From contig NC_031472.1 of the NCBI RefSeq assembly GCF_000006565.2, positions 3,185,885 through 3,249,884 on the forward strand: a stretch of 64,000 nt of DNA, read 5' to 3'. This DNA is from Toxoplasma gondii ME49 (lineage: Eukaryota > Apicomplexa > Conoidasida > Eucoccidiorida > Sarcocystidae). Positions 22,384-35,479 of the stretch are shown in pieces. The notes beneath the pieces were generated by a model. It had not been told where the DNA came from, searched no databases, and saw only the letters and a program-made list of their open reading frames with translations. A program made the position numbers and the translations under genes. Position 1 is the first letter of the stretch, and the number at the start of each line of letters is the position of its first letter.

Positions 22384-22776
22384 TCACCCTGTTCTTCTGC
22401 TTGCCACCGCCTTGTCTCGCGTCGAGTGTCTACACAGTTTACCGCTCGTGCTAGGTGAATGCTGCCTGATCACGCAGCTACAGCGTGACTGACAAACAGA
22501 AGGGGTGTCGTCTCCATATCGAAGAGAATCAACGTAAAAACTGCAGTCCGATCCGATATAGTTGTCGGGAGTGACGATACTGCACCGAAAGCAGTAGTGA
22601 ACCCGATTTGTTTGTGGCGTGTTGCGGACACCCATGATATATTTATCCATTGTAATTCTAATGCCCACCAGCTGATCATTTGTATTCAATACAAAGCCTG
22701 GAAGTTGAATACAAGAGGCCCCCGTCGTGGCCAGCGCCTCGCAAGCCCAGAGGCGACAGCGGTCACACTTGGCCAC
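22384..22776 (-). CDS. Cysteine-containing open frame, possible exon fragment
   Basis: The minus frame is open for about 130 codons; the first codon is GTG, so this would be an internal exon rather than a full gene. It has eleven cysteines, with a pattern Y-C-F-R-C then about 12 residues then S-D-C-S-F-Y-V-D. That loosely recalls the end of a coccidian surface antigen (SRS) domain, where a G-C is followed by C-x-V-x-V. The resemblance is weak. Another minus frame follows at 22039-22332. No signal peptide or GPI signal is seen. Confidence 0.2.
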   Translation of the reverse strand: MAKCDRCRLWACEALATTGASCIQLPGFVLNTNDQLVGIRITMDKYIMGVRNTPQTNRVHYCFRCSIVTPDNYIGSDCSFYVDSLRYGDDTPSVCQSRCSCVIRQHSPSTSGKLCRHSTRDKAVASRRTG

Positions 22777-23070
22777 CCGTGAACGGATGAAATTTGCTTT
22801 AGAGTGACATCAGCGACCCATTTTAAGACCAGGATGGGACTGAGTGACAAACTGTTGGTCTACACCGGTATAGAACTTCGCGGGTGCACTGGGGCATATC
22901 CACCTTCGGCAAGTCGGAGAAAGAACTCTAGCTGTTGGGGTCGTCCACTATCTTGACCTGGTTCACGGTAAATGGAACAAGCACGAACACATTAGCTTCT
23001 CTGCTGGACATCTGCGTGCCCAATCACGATGCGCTGTTGCCGCGATGCTTGACACCGTCACCGTTTCGAT

Positions 23071-23370
23071 GTGTGCAACATCGACGTCTTTTTTGGTCTA
23101 CCATGCTTTCAAATCGCCATGCCGCGTTTCTTGCCAGTTTATGTGTTCAGATGTAATAGAACGTTTCGCGCGATGTCGTCCGGTATCTTGTGCGATGCGC
23201 TTGAGAAGGCAGTACGAACTACATTGGGAGGCTTCCCGTGTGGCCTTCAACGATGCGGGGGGGTTTTCGGGAGATCCTCTCTAGCATGTGCCCTTGGACT
23301 TGACTTATTGCAGAGCTGTCCTCTTGCTTCCCTGCAGACAGCGTACTCGGACGTCGTGTTGACATGGAAA
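23071..23370 (+). CDS. Candidate exon ending at a good splice donor
   Basis: The + frame gives a cysteine- and leucine-rich product (stretches such as GGFPCGLQRCGGVFG). It reaches GGAAAG/GTGAGC at about 23370, a strong donor match. A pyrimidine-rich tract ending in TTAG at about 23433 could be the acceptor, and a second GTGAGT donor follows at about 23533. Joining these sites keeps a frame open for about 34 more codons. This is inference from splice-like motifs only; no protein family is recognised. Confidence 0.2.
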
Positions 23371-23628
23371 GGTGAGCTGTGATTGCGCAGGTAATCAAAT
23401 AGCTTTGCATATTGCCCCTTCTGTTTCGATTAGGGAAAACCCCATGCTTTGGAGATATCAACCACTGGACTTGGAGGCTGTCCTATCGAGTGAAATTCAC
23501 GCTTCAGGCCCTTTTCGTGGATTCCGCGTCAATGTGAGTCCGACGTCGGCATGCAAGATAAATAATTTCTGTGGAAAGGGAGGGTCCGACGCTGTCTGGC
23601 GGACACTTGCTCAAGTAGCGCCGCTAAA

Positions 23629-23648
23629 GCGGGGGGGGGGAGGGGGGG
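23629..23648. repeat. Poly-G tract
   Basis: Two G runs separated by one A. A low-complexity tract next to the candidate exon region and a likely spot for sequencing error. Confidence 0.85.
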
Positions 23649-24266
23649 CACAGCATCGACTTCCCGTTTGCTGTTGACTTTTCGTTACATGTTCTCCCCG
23701 TCTGCTTACATCTCTAGAACACTTCCTCTTTTGACGCAAGTAGCGCAAAGAAAAACGAGCTCTCTACAAGACTACGTTCGTTTATTGTGGCAGCACAGCC
23801 GTTGTGAACCGTCCCAGTGGCTCGGGTGCACGCAAATCGGAACTGTCGCGTGCCCTTGCATGACTCCGTCAACTTATCACGGTGGTGAATCCAACGTCGG
23901 CAGCGAGTCTGACTTCTTTTACCATTTTTATTGTAGGGCAGCCGCAAGTACTGCATTCGCAGTTCGACAATGGCGACACACGTTTTGGATCAAATACCAA
24001 TTATCAACAGCCGGACCAATGGGGATAGCGCAGCATTCCTGGTCTCCACCGCAGCCGTACGGGCCGAAGAGAAACAGCAACGAAGACAAGTTGATGTTAT
24101 TCTGATGAAGTCGAAAAGGTAGGGGTCCCAAGTTGCAATGTGAAGGAGACTCTTGACAACCCACGAGTACACCAGTGATTCGTGAAGTACCACAGAGGAC
24201 GCAATATGGTGGACTTTTGTCCCAATTGACAACGTTCGCAACGCAGTCCTTTGAAGTCCGAACAAA

Positions 24267-24797
24267 ATGAGCATAATACTATCCTTGACACCAAGAAGTG
24301 ACCACTGTGGTAAGGTCCTACCGTTTTGGCAGGTTGGAAACACGCGATCACAGCGCGAGGACCAGGGTGATTTATTCGTACACACTCTGGGAGTACAGGA
24401 AGATGTGTGTGTTTGCCTGTTATATTACAGAAGCAACCCAGCCAAGAGGACAACAGTGACGTTAAGTCGTACCAGTGGCAGCAATGCGGTCACGTTGATC
24501 TTTATACTGACTGCCGCGCTGGCGCTCCTGCTGGTTTCTGTCCAGCTACAGCAGTGTCGGCAACGATTGCTGAGAAAAACAAGTGGAGAAACTGCAGGAA
24601 GCACTAAGCGGAGACTGGCAGAAGGTGGCCATGAAGACAACTGTGTACGCTTGGCTCCCGCATCAACAAAATGCCCTAAGGGTGCCTGTCGGTTCCACAA
24701 AGAACAGAACTCGGTCCCCACTCGACGGCGACTCCTCACCCCTCCCACACTTGGCATCTATTCTTTATCCACGTCTCAAACTATCTTCTTCCAATAG
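24267..24797 (+). CDS. Open frame with one predicted membrane segment, 176 codons
   Basis: The frame contains one strong hydrophobic segment of about 18 residues (VTLIFILTAALALLLVSV, about residues 75-92), followed by a basic, R/K-rich tail with a few cysteines. A tract ending in TATATTACAG just before 24431 would be a plausible splice acceptor, so the real exon may start there. An alternative frame of the same exon (24431-24607) is also open. No family is recognised. Confidence 0.25.
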   Translation: MSIILSLTPRSDHCGKVLPFWQVGNTRSQREDQGDLFVHTLGVQEDVCVCLLYYRSNPAKRTTVTLSRTSGSNAVTLIFILTAALALLLVSVQLQQCRQRLLRKTSGETAGSTKRRLAEGGHEDNCVRLAPASTKCPKGACRFHKEQNSVPTRRRLLTPPTLGIYSLSTSQTIFFQ

Positions 24798-26520
24798 TGT
24801 CTCTTTACTGGTGTGAGTTCCTGAGTCAACTTCATTTCGAGTGATGCATTAGCTTTCTGAACTACCCGCGAGCAAGTAGTTTGTCAGGCCATACGGCGTT
24901 CCGTGGAAAGCATTTGCCCATCAAAATTACATTTTCTTGGCTGTCAGCGGAATGACTCAGCATCGCCAAGAGCTGTTCAATAGACGACTGAATACCGGTT
25001 AGACACCACGATCCTCGACGGTCAACAAAACCTGTTTGACTGCACCCCTGTGCGCTGTATCACCATGATATAAGAAGTATTTCCGTTGGTGCAACTCATG
25101 AGCCAGCGATCCCTTCTCACTGAATGATACTGTAGGCGTGACAACGGTCCCTGGAGCTTGACGTCCTCTTCGCCTACAAAAGGAACACGTATCACACCAA
25201 GTTATTTCAGGCGACGAGAGGCTGGGCAGAAGTCGCTCAGTGGACGCGAACCACCCCATGGACTCGCGAAACATGCGCGATGCTTGAATGTGGTTACGAT
25301 GGTGCGAAGTAGGGTTTTGCAGTGGCGCTGCAAATACCTTTATGGGGGATTCTCTCCCATATCGGATGTCCCGCATGGATTCGGGGTGCGAACTGGCGCA
25401 GTGTGTTATCTCCAGACTCAGGAAGTACGTGTGGGCGATGAGGCAGCTGTTGCAGGCGGCCGGACGGAAGATGGCACTTTGCAACAGACTAATGATCAAG
25501 TGGTTCGCACCTCCGTGCTGACTTAGCAGCGACACTAAACGTCGCTCGCATCTTGTTTGAATGAACTAATCCAGTGAAGATCCTTCGAGTGAGTTCTCCG
25601 TACAATGACGTGTTGTGCAGAGGCCGTTCTCTCCGGAACTAGCGTCACAGGGTTTTGATCGTCGTGGCTGTATGCTGGTGTGTGCTGGATCACTCCGTCA
25701 TGCATCGCTGTTGGCGTTGTTTCAGTGCACGTCGGCGGGTGCGGCAGAGTAGAACGGCGATGCGCCATTTCCTCACAATCGTTAAGCATGACGCGCTTCA
25801 TGCAAGAAACGTTCCGCGAGCCTCTTGCAAATGTGGGCGCGAGGTCCCTTCACGAATAGCTCATAGGTACTGCATTTAGTATAGTGGTGGCGCGCGGACC
25901 GTGAAAGAGCTGACATGGTGTGTACCCCATTCGGCGTATGCCTGTATGCTAACATGAATGTAGTGATGCAAGCAAAAGTGAGGAGTGAGATGCAAGGATG
26001 GATCTATTTTGTTTTGTCTCGGTAAACTTGCACTGGTTGTGGTTGACGGCTATGAGTTTCAATAGAAGAGCGGGAAGAGGCATCGGGCGCATCTCATTTT
26101 GATTGAGCCAATGATGACGCGCGTGGCAGGCGGTCGCAAATCGCCTGACTATTGGGGTCTGCCCAAACCGTCTCCATACGATAAGAATGGTGTGGCGGTG
26201 TTGATGAGATGCGGTGGATGAGACGGCAAGTGAAACGGGGCTTCGTGAGGCTACCAGAAATTACGGGGGACGGGAGCGCAGGAAGGCAGAAGCAATTCGC
26301 TGTTTCTTGAGGTGAACGGGTGATTCCACGCGCGAATGCCTAACCGAAGAAATGCCGCGGACGTACCACAGAGCGGGGTAGTGGTTCGAAAGTTAGAAGA
26401 CTTGTGTCTGGTCTTGCGGTGTACTGTACCGTGGCATCTACACTCAGTGGGGTTTGCGAAGAAAGGCGTATTTCCCTGATGCGAGCGACAAAGAGGTAGC
26501 ATTGGCCGTGGCGTGCCTAC
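24798..26520. other. Low-copy sequence, no identified gene
   Basis: Frames of 80-178 codons lie on both strands (for example 24999-25535 minus and 25158-25526 plus, overlapping). None has a recognisable motif. I see no repeats or RNA genes. Confidence 0.5.
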
Positions 26521-27021
26521 TTGAGGGCTTGCTCATCGATGCCAGGTATTACGCAGAGCTCTGGGATATGCCTCGAAAGGCAACAAGAGACAGCGAGGCG
26601 TGACTCGTTGCCCACCGCTTGCGATGGGTTTGTGAATTTCCACACAGTGACATCTGCCATGCTTTTGTCTTTCTGTTTCCAGGCTCAAACGGTAGGTAGT
26701 GAGGAATTCGTTGTTCGCAGGCTCATGCGATTCCGTTGCTCGGGAGGGTGTGGGAGATCAACCGGTCGAGAGCTATCTGTGTGTGCTGAGGACTATAAGG
26801 CACAGGTCTTGGAGGCGATTGTGGAGGCTGGGACACTGACAGGATATTGGATTCGGAAGGCCTCAAGGACAGAAGGACAGCCGGCATGCGTCACTTGCAC
26901 CAAGTGTACATTCAGCAATCAATGCCTTCGTCACAAGCCTTCAGGGGGGATCCACTGCGTGTGTCTTGAGGCATCAGGAGCATGCGTTTGTCGTGACAGA
27001 CACAGTGGCGAGGTTCCATAG
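26521..27021 (+). CDS. Cysteine-rich open frame with a strong splice-acceptor-like site
   Basis: A 166-codon frame. At about 26664-26683 a long pyrimidine tract ends in TTTCCAG, so the real exon may begin at 26684. The product after that point is cysteine-rich, especially the last 45 residues, with clusters C-x2-C-x2-C and C-V-C...C-V-C reminiscent of extracellular disulphide-rich modules. If read from the start instead, a hydrophobic stretch A-M-L-L-S-F-C-F-Q-A-Q precedes the cysteine-rich part. No family is assigned and the frame may still be chance. Confidence 0.25.
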   Translation: MRACSSMPGITQSSGICLERQQETARRDSLPTACDGFVNFHTVTSAMLLSFCFQAQTVGSEEFVVRRLMRFRCSGGCGRSTGRELSVCAEDYKAQVLEAIVEAGTLTGYWIRKASRTEGQPACVTCTKCTFSNQCLRHKPSGGIHCVCLEASGACVCRDRHSGEVP

Positions 27022-30000
27022 TGAGAAACGGCGTGGGGAATCTGGAGGAGTGTCGTACGCTGGCTGAGTTTCATCTTTGATCGGTGCCATCAACGCCAAA
27101 AACAAGTGATGCCATGCATCATCCGACTGAGTCAAGACTACTAACGTGACGTGTCAACAAGCCCTGTTCGTCATCAGTGACCAGTGTTATCGGAAGTGAC
27201 ATTTCGTTATTGATCCTGAGTAGCAACGTCATAGTCGTAGTCGCTGCGGCGGTAAACGCACATTTGACCTTAGTGCTCGTGTGGCCTGCGATCTTGTCGC
27301 CTCTACGTTTCGGCAAGCCTGGAGAGTCCAAGCAGCTGCTCGCGAGCTATCCATGGAACGACATGCATGGCGGTGGAAGGTGTGGCCAACATCCTGTAGG
27401 CAGTTGACAAGTGTGTGCAAATGGATTTGTTGGGCACGACCCTTGAACTGAGTGAAGATTTTCAGGTGTGTTTCTGCTCCAAACAAGAAATGGCTACGGA
27501 CGTGATGGAAGAACGGGACGACAAAAGCAGTTCGTTGCTGTGGGTGGGGGGATTGCGCGGTTCTCTGTGCAGCAGACATTGGAGGACGTATTGCAGGACG
27601 GGAGAATGTCACACTGTGAGGAAAGGTGGAGTATGCTCTGGCGGTGCAATGTGACGTCGCACGTCCACTCAGAGAGGTTTGCGCAGACGTTTTTGAGGTG
27701 AGCGTCGGAGTTGTGGCATTGCGTGCTACATACCTTCTTGATGGCGTAATCGTCGACGTGAGGCATTATGCAGCATTCTGGAAGGTGGGGCGGTACGACT
27801 CAAGTGAGACACGAGGCGGCTGGTACACGCAGACAATTCATGACGGGGGCGTCTCCGTAGGGTGGCTGATATTGTTGCTGTACTCATTTCTTGTTCAGGC
27901 ATCGGCTGTAAGCGCTCAGGAGTTTGATGTCGATTGCTAAAGACCAGTTTCGAACTGCGTGCGAATGTACTGGGCGGTTGCCGACAACTCTGAGAGATGT
28001 GCGGCTACTGCGTTTCTATGAAGTAGGCATCGCCACCGGCTGAGTGGTGGTAGGGGCGCTGGAACGAAAAGGGCTGGTGGATGTGCGGCGGATGTGGCTC
28101 CGGACGACTTGCTTCAACGATGACGCCGTCATCCCATCGTTTTATCGAAAAAAGACGCACGTGCGGAGCCCTCGTGCCGGGGGATGTGTTACATGTTTGA
28201 TCGGCCATGTGCATGGCGCGTCCACCCGATGGGCGTATAACTTGTCAGAGTCAAGAACACCATGCCGTCGTTTCGAACAACACATGCAGTTCATACATTG
28301 TGGCGAGAGAAAACTCGGTTTCGCAGAACCAAGAGTGGTCCTTACAACTGTTTGTGAGTCTTGTTTAGCTCTACATCACTTTTTCAACCTTCACGTTTCG
28401 TTGGGATGCCTCTTATTTCCGTTGTGGTTCCAACCGTTGGGGCGGAATCGAACCAAGGCTGGTGTGCCACGTGCCACCCCTTCGGATTTTTGCTGAAAGT
28501 CAGCGCCGACGGTGTTGCTAGAGTGACACCGTTTTAATACGCAACTTCACAACAGTGAATTTCATGTTGATAGGAGGAGACGTTCTTGTATTTAATGAGG
28601 AACGGCGAGCGGGTGGCTGGCTGACACATGCTGAGTTGTCCGGCACGCGTTGAACTGCAGTTTCGCTGATACATGCACCACGTTCATAATTGAAGCCAGG
28701 CGTTCACTGTTCGTTTAAACGGCCCCATCCGAAAGGGGGGAGATTCCTCTTTTGTGTTAGCGGTGGCAAGCTGAATCGGCTTGCAGCGGTTGGTGCTGAG
28801 AGTTGGCCTTCCAGTATGTTCAAAACCTACGAAACGTCAATGCACAAACAGCTGACGACACGGGTCTCCGTACGCATTGGGTGGGGAGAGGGGTTTGGGA
28901 ATGCTTTTGAACAGGCCACCGACAGCACAAGTCTGGGAAAGTGTGAACTCGGCATCTCTTATTGATATTGTGTATGCTGGCCAAGCCTCCGGGCTCGCTG
29001 GTGAGAATGTGCGGTCGACTGATATTTCTTGTTGCTAGATAACACGAAAGGGAACTAGTGGCGGTTAATCATGCACCGTAATTTGAAGTCTCTACTGCTG
29101 GTGTCCAGTAGTGTATCGTCCGCTTCCACCAGGTCACACTGCATTGTGGAGCCTTGTTCGCGAAAAAACTATTAAATGAGCATTTTCATCTGTCAGTAGA
29201 TGAGGGGCGTGAAGGAGATTTTGTGTGCGACATTTAGAGAAGGATTGAGTTCTGGTCGCAACTATGCTGCATGTTATATATACGTGGATACGATTCTAGA
29301 GCTAGGGGAGTATAGCAGCGAAGGTGGGAAACGGGTCTTGCTCGTGAGGAGAGACCGCAACCTGATCTTTCGTCCTGTCGATAGACTTTGTGTTTGCAGA
29401 ATCTGTTGGTAGGGAGAGAGGAGATGCTGCAGTGTGGTGACCCTCACCAGTAGACTGCTGAGATGCGATGCTGAATATCGCGCTCATGCACAAATCTTGT
29501 AGCGAGAAGTCGATTCACAAGGCTCGCACTCGTGTATAGGTTACTATTTGGACGTGGCAGTCGACGCACGATGACGAGTTCTCTTTTTCCACGTACGACT
29601 GAGTCCGGTGAGAACCCCCAAAGGGTCCACCCTTTTTAGAAATACGTTGTTTTGCTGTTTGTTGGTTTTCCGTTGGATGTTGCTGTTGCCTATTCCGTAT
29701 GGGGAGGTGGCCTCCGCCTGGTCTGTCTGTAAGGAGCACATTGATGGTGTGTCACAGTCTTTGTGAGGCGGTCGTTCGGATCGGCGGAGACCACACGCAT
29801 ATTACGCACTAGGTTTCCTTTGCTGTAACCTCATCTAGTAAATCATCTTTTCCGTCGACACACTCGTTTACGTTTTGTGCGCGGGGTGTTGTGCTTCTTT
29901 CGCAGAAGGTCCTGCGATGGACGCTCGTCGCGTATTCACTGTTGTAACCAGAAGCCTGGCTCGCTATGTCATTCGACGGCTGCTTTGAGTATGTCGGGGC

Positions 30001-33000
30001 AGTCGTAGATACAGGCGTAGAGATGCTCGCGGCGACTTACCGACCGCGCTGGCTAACGGGCTATGCACGTTTGTCAGTGTAAACGTAAATGCTAAAGAGC
30101 AGTCGAAGTGCATTAGGCGCATGAATTGTCTGTGAATCACTTGCCGTGTTAGCGACAGTGGAAGCAACAGGTGCTGCCCCTGTTCATGTCTCGAGGCGTG
30201 ATTCGGTGGCTTTGCTTGCCTTGCCTCGGCCAAGACAGGGCTCGTGCCGCGTCCACAAGCGCTGGGCAACGATTCAAGGACGGGACACGGTAGAGACAAG
30301 TGTCGAGGAGGAGGGATGGACCCAGAGAGTCCAGTACGTATGTATCGCGGCCGGCTGGCAGGCACTGGTGAATCAGGGCTGGGTGTGGCGGCGACCGGTT
30401 TGTTGGAATCGAGATTGTGTGGGCCATGGTTTTGGTTGTAGCACGGGTATGATGAGAGCAAAGAAGGACCGCCTCGCTGCTGCCGGGAAGCGCTGATGTG
30501 GTTTGCATGCCCCATCTGTTCATCGGTCGTGCTTGTCATACCTTGACTCCAACCAGCAAGGTGGTGGAGCGTGCAAACGGTTGGGAGTGAGCCTGGATTG
30601 TCTACGTGCAGATGTCAACATCTGGTTGTAAGGCTTCGGGAACTTGGCTGTAGGTTGCTCTGGATCCACCAGGCTCGCGATCCACACGATCAGCCTCCCC
30701 TTGAGGGGTCATCCGCCCCCAGTGCATGCCTGAAGGTATCCCTAGGTAGTGTCAATCGCTGAATGAAATGTTCCCTGCTACTGTTGGGTTTCAGAAATTA
30801 GTAGTAAGGATGCGGCTGCATGGAGGCTAGCGGCAGCTAATCTCTGCGTCCTATATACGTGGTTTAGCGGGTCGAGGTGTAGAAGGCCTTGTTTCGATGT
30901 GTCACTGTATGGGGATTTGAAGAACAACGGAATGAAGTGCCGCTGCATGCGGGTTTGGAAAGATTTGAGACGGTATGCAGCTTTTCGGGGGCGACCGTGT
31001 CGGCAGCAGCCAACAGTTCTGTAGCTTATTAGTTCTGCGAAGCCAGACAGATATTTTGTGTAGTATAAGAAGGTACGGAGGCGCCTGTTTCTCGCGACGA
31101 CCTACACCCAGTACATTGTACAGTTAGGATGCTGAGAATATTATCTTCTACATGGACAGACGATGTGCTGCACCACCCGGGCTTGGTTCAGGCCCGCCCT
31201 GTGCTGTCCCTCCCTTGGCAATGGACGAGGAGGCGCTTTAGCGTTTCACTGTCAGGACGAACTCCGTTCGGAACGTGAGACTTAGCCTGGTCGTTGATAT
31301 CCAGATGTACTGCGGATTTTGGGGGTCAGCTACTCGTGTAAATCCGTCCCCGACAACTGGCGGTACACCGCATCTGGAGACAAATGAAGAGTACCCGCAG
31401 CTGTGTTTAAGGTGCCAGCGCCCACTGTCAGCTGGCCCCAGAATGCATCCACTCGCATTTCTGGGGGTTGTCAATGAGCCGTGGGCAGCATGTCGTTTCT
31501 GTTGACAGAATTCTGTGTCGTTCATGAGTAAAATTCTCTCTGCGGACGCCGTCGAATGCTAGCATATTACTGGATCGCCAATGAGGTTCCAGGCGCGATG
31601 CGCCCTTCGAGGGCTGATTTGCTGTGCGTGGTAAGGGATTTGTCATTGTGGATAGATATGATACCTCGGAGATACGTCCTCCACCTTGGAAACTGGATGT
31701 TTCTTCTGTGGCCGTGTGCTCGTAGAGACTGAGGCGAATATGAAGTGTATTCAAACACGTGACTTTTAGTCTATCTGGAACCCTGATTACGCTGGGAGCA
31801 CTAAGCACTGATCAACGGTAACAACTGAAGACGTGACGGTGTGCTTTCGGTCGACCAGATTTCTCACATCATGGCTTCTTCACTGTCGCGCTCAGGCGGC
31901 AGGCTCACACAGCGACAACTGTTGTGAGGCAGCGATGATGAAATGCGGGCTGGCGGTGATCTGTAGGTATGCGGCGACTACGGGACTAGACGACATAGTG
32001 AATCGAGGATTGCTGTAGCGGCTGGCATGCGTTGGAATCGGGTGGTTTGTGGGCATCTGAATGGTAGTATATTTCGTGCATCATATTAACCAGAAACAAC
32101 CGTCAAGAGAATGACGCTTGGTCCCAACCGTGTCTCAATGCTATTGGCTTTCGTCAGCGAACTGCAACGTTCTAGCTATGGTCGACAGTGTTGTGGGGTG
32201 GTGTGATACACATCGGAGCAGGGAACCAAAGCCGAGACGCACTCGTGGCAACTGAAAAGTCGTCAATGCAGATGACGTGTTGGCGCTAACCGCGTGCCGT
32301 ATTTGACTTGTCGTGGTGCGGACTAGCGGCATTTCCGAGTGCCAGATGGCGGACGCGACGTTGGGTGACCGACTTTCTGAAGCGATCCTTTCATGTCGGC
32401 TTCGTTGCCGTCCTTGAAGGCGATTCAGGATCTGCCAGGCTAGTGACCGGCGGGTATTATGTATCACTCAAAGACGGTAGTGTACGCTACAGATACGCTC
32501 GGCTGACGGCATGCTGTGTTGATGTTCACTGCTGTTCGGAACAGCATTCCGTTGTGAATCGGTTGCAGGAAAAAGCGGTAAGGATACACCTGCATCGTGA
32601 CAGTAGGGGTAGGCACAGTTGCTCGCCGCTGTTTTCGAAGATGTTGACTTGATTTGAACGACATGAGGATATACGTGCCTTTCCAGTGAAAGGGAGCGTG
32701 AACTGTGGCAGCTCACCTGTGCGGTTTTACTTCCCGCATATGTATGCAAAAAATTCTATAGCGCCGGGATGTAGGCGGACTTATGATAATCGCATGGGAC
32801 TGCCACCATGTCACTACGTGGATTTGACGCTGGATGGTTTGTTATGCCGCAGTCGAAGTGATGTTAAGTCGGTGTTGGAAGCAGGCCAATCATGTGGTGG
32901 CCTCCATCCGACAGTGACCAGGACACCTACAGCCGCTTTGGGCGTCTGCGGAAGTCCGAAGCTGTATGGGCTGTGTGAGATAGCATCCCCTTCGACATTC

Positions 33001-35479
33001 CAGTTTGTTGCCATGTACTGTTTTGTGTGATCGTTGCGGATAGGGGGCTGTTATTCCGTACTTAACGCTTCGCCGCCGTCTGGTGTTAAACAATGTAGAG
33101 AATAATGACGGTTTCTTTTGCGGCATTGCTGAGGAGGCCTCCCGCCATGAAGTCTGAACAAAGCCTGAGGAATTTCCTTTTCTGCATCAACTTCGTTTAT
33201 CGCGGTGCGTTTTGAGCACGGTTTCATTGCTGCTGTGGACGCAGACATGTACCGGTCGCGGCGAGCTATCACATGGGCACAACGTCCAGCGTTGCAGCAT
33301 TCTGGTGCGACACCGAGGAGCCGGAGTCGCGAAGCCCTTCTAACTTCTATTTTTTTGTCGGTGTCGGTGGGGCTGTAGTCACGGGTAACCAGAGTTTCGG
33401 GGATATGTGTCCGGTGTGGACAGAAAATGCGCCATTGTGGTGCTCTCTTGGCGATGGCGAAGCGTTGAAACCAAGTCACCCATGCATTAACAGAGTCTAA
33501 CGGGTTTACTTTAGCAGCCTGTCTACCGCTATCCGCACATAATAAATGGATGCTGGGTGTGTCAAGAACCATAAGTACACGTTTCGTGTTTTCTTTTCGT
33601 CCTCGAAACGATACGATGAGAACGGTGTTTTGTCCGACGTGAGGACGAGGGAGGACGAGTATGGGTCGCTAGTCTGCCCGCCTGTTTTGTTTTGGCGAAT
33701 ACAAGTCGAGTGGTATAGACCTTTTATTCGAGGCGGCAGTCGGGGAGAACAAGGGCGTTGCACTTAGAGAAGTGACCCTCTAAATTCTCCTCAGTTCGAT
33801 CGTCCGACAATTCGCAGCTAGAGCGAGTATGCAGAGGGATCCTCACCAGACAAGTGATAAGGTGCTTGGAGTTGCGATCGCGCACAGCTGTCGCCTGGTT
33901 CAGTACGTGCAAACTCTATTCATGCCGTGTAGATTTTAGCCACTTGACTAAACCCTCGATGCATGCAGTCACGGTTTCCTTTTCCATGTGGCGCCAAGTC
34001 CGTTCGGATTTTTACAACGAAGTGCGCTCGTAGATATGCTATAATCGCAGGGAGGCCAGATCACTGTTGCAGCGTGTGCCGTTAGTTGGCCCTGGCTGTG
34101 AAATGAATGTAGAATAAAGGCGCGTCGTAGCCTTCTTCGGGGCGGCTCCTCGCATTCACGACTTGACCCCACTTGCTTGGCTCAGCACTGTACCTGAGTT
34201 TTGTCGTAATTCTTCAAACGTGGTTTTCGTTGCCGTCATGCGGATCATGCAAGAATGATGTTTGTTATAATGTTCACACGAAGTCCAACGAAGTGGCTCG
34301 CACGCCCTGCTTGCCACTGACCGGGTGTGCATTTGCGTCACACGTTCTTTATTCTGTGGCACTAGTTGGCCGTATATGTGGCTAAATAGACCTTTGCGGA
34401 TATTTATACACCTTGGGTGACGCACGGGTAATGCAGACAAGTGTACTCGTAGATCGTGAAAGACCAGCTGGAACATCCCAGGTATTTTTCTTCAGGGCAA
34501 CTCATGAGAGGTCGAGATGCACTGGAGGTGCTGGCCACTAGCCATTTATTTGCTCGCAAGGTGTAGTCGGTGACTTCGCTTGACTCACTTTGAGCACTAA
34601 ATGACGTCCTTGCTTGTGCTTTAGGCGGTAGGCAACGGTAGAAACTTCGGACGCCTTGACAGCTAGTTCGTTGGAGGACGGATAGAGAGACTCGGAGCTT
34701 CGAAGCGTCCAAGTGGGTGTGCGACAAAGGTGGGACTAGAGAAGGAAGCCAATCAGAGATAGTCATAGCGGCGGCTAAAAGAGGAGATCTGTGAACTTGT
34801 GTGTTTGCAGGACGTACTGAGAAACGGGTTGTGAATAGTGGAGTGACATCTCCGTAGCACCTCAGTCTGCCTGGTGAAAAAGTTGCTGATGTAGAAAGCA
34901 TGTCGGGGCCGATGTAGACCATCTCTGTTCTATCCATGTTGCCAACGGCAAGGCTGGAGAGAGGCACGTGGCAACGGCGAGGGTGCATGCTTGACAACCA
35001 CACCCCAAAGTGTTGCAAGAAGGCTTTGTTGGTTTCGTTGTTGCTCCTTTACGGTCCGTCACGCTCATGACGCACATGGACGCGGTTGGTCCACGAAATC
35101 TTCTGAAGACTCCGCACCACCAGCGGAACATAGTATTGACACAGGGTTGTGCCTGACAGCTTCCGCGTTTGCTTCTGTTCTAGCTAATGGCAGCGCCAAC
35201 GCAGCTGTGCGGTGGCAAAGAAGAGAAATGGGTCGGTACAGACTGGAATACAACAAGCATGGAACGCCTTTAGTCTATAAGGTGAAGGTAAAACAAGGTG
35301 CACCCTGCTCACGCGTATGCTTTGATACATTTTGGGTGACGGGAGGATGCGGGCACCCCTTCGATGAAAAGCAATGTAAGCCGTAGCAGAACCTCTCGTG
35401 TTAAATTGATTTCATGAACAGCTTGAGAAGGTACAAGTGGCCATGAAAATCCATTGGGCTCCCTTCAGATCCCTATATA
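27022..35479. other. Low-copy sequence, no identified gene
   Basis: Many frames of 60-200 codons occur on both strands (for example 29964-30539 minus and 34404-35018 minus), none with a motif I recognise. Acceptor-like pyrimidine tract-CAG sites occur near 27899 and 30794, so spliced genes cannot be excluded. At about 34623 the motif AGGCGGTAGGCAACGG appears, which is otherwise a landmark of satellite B, suggesting a very old single repeat copy here. Confidence 0.5.
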
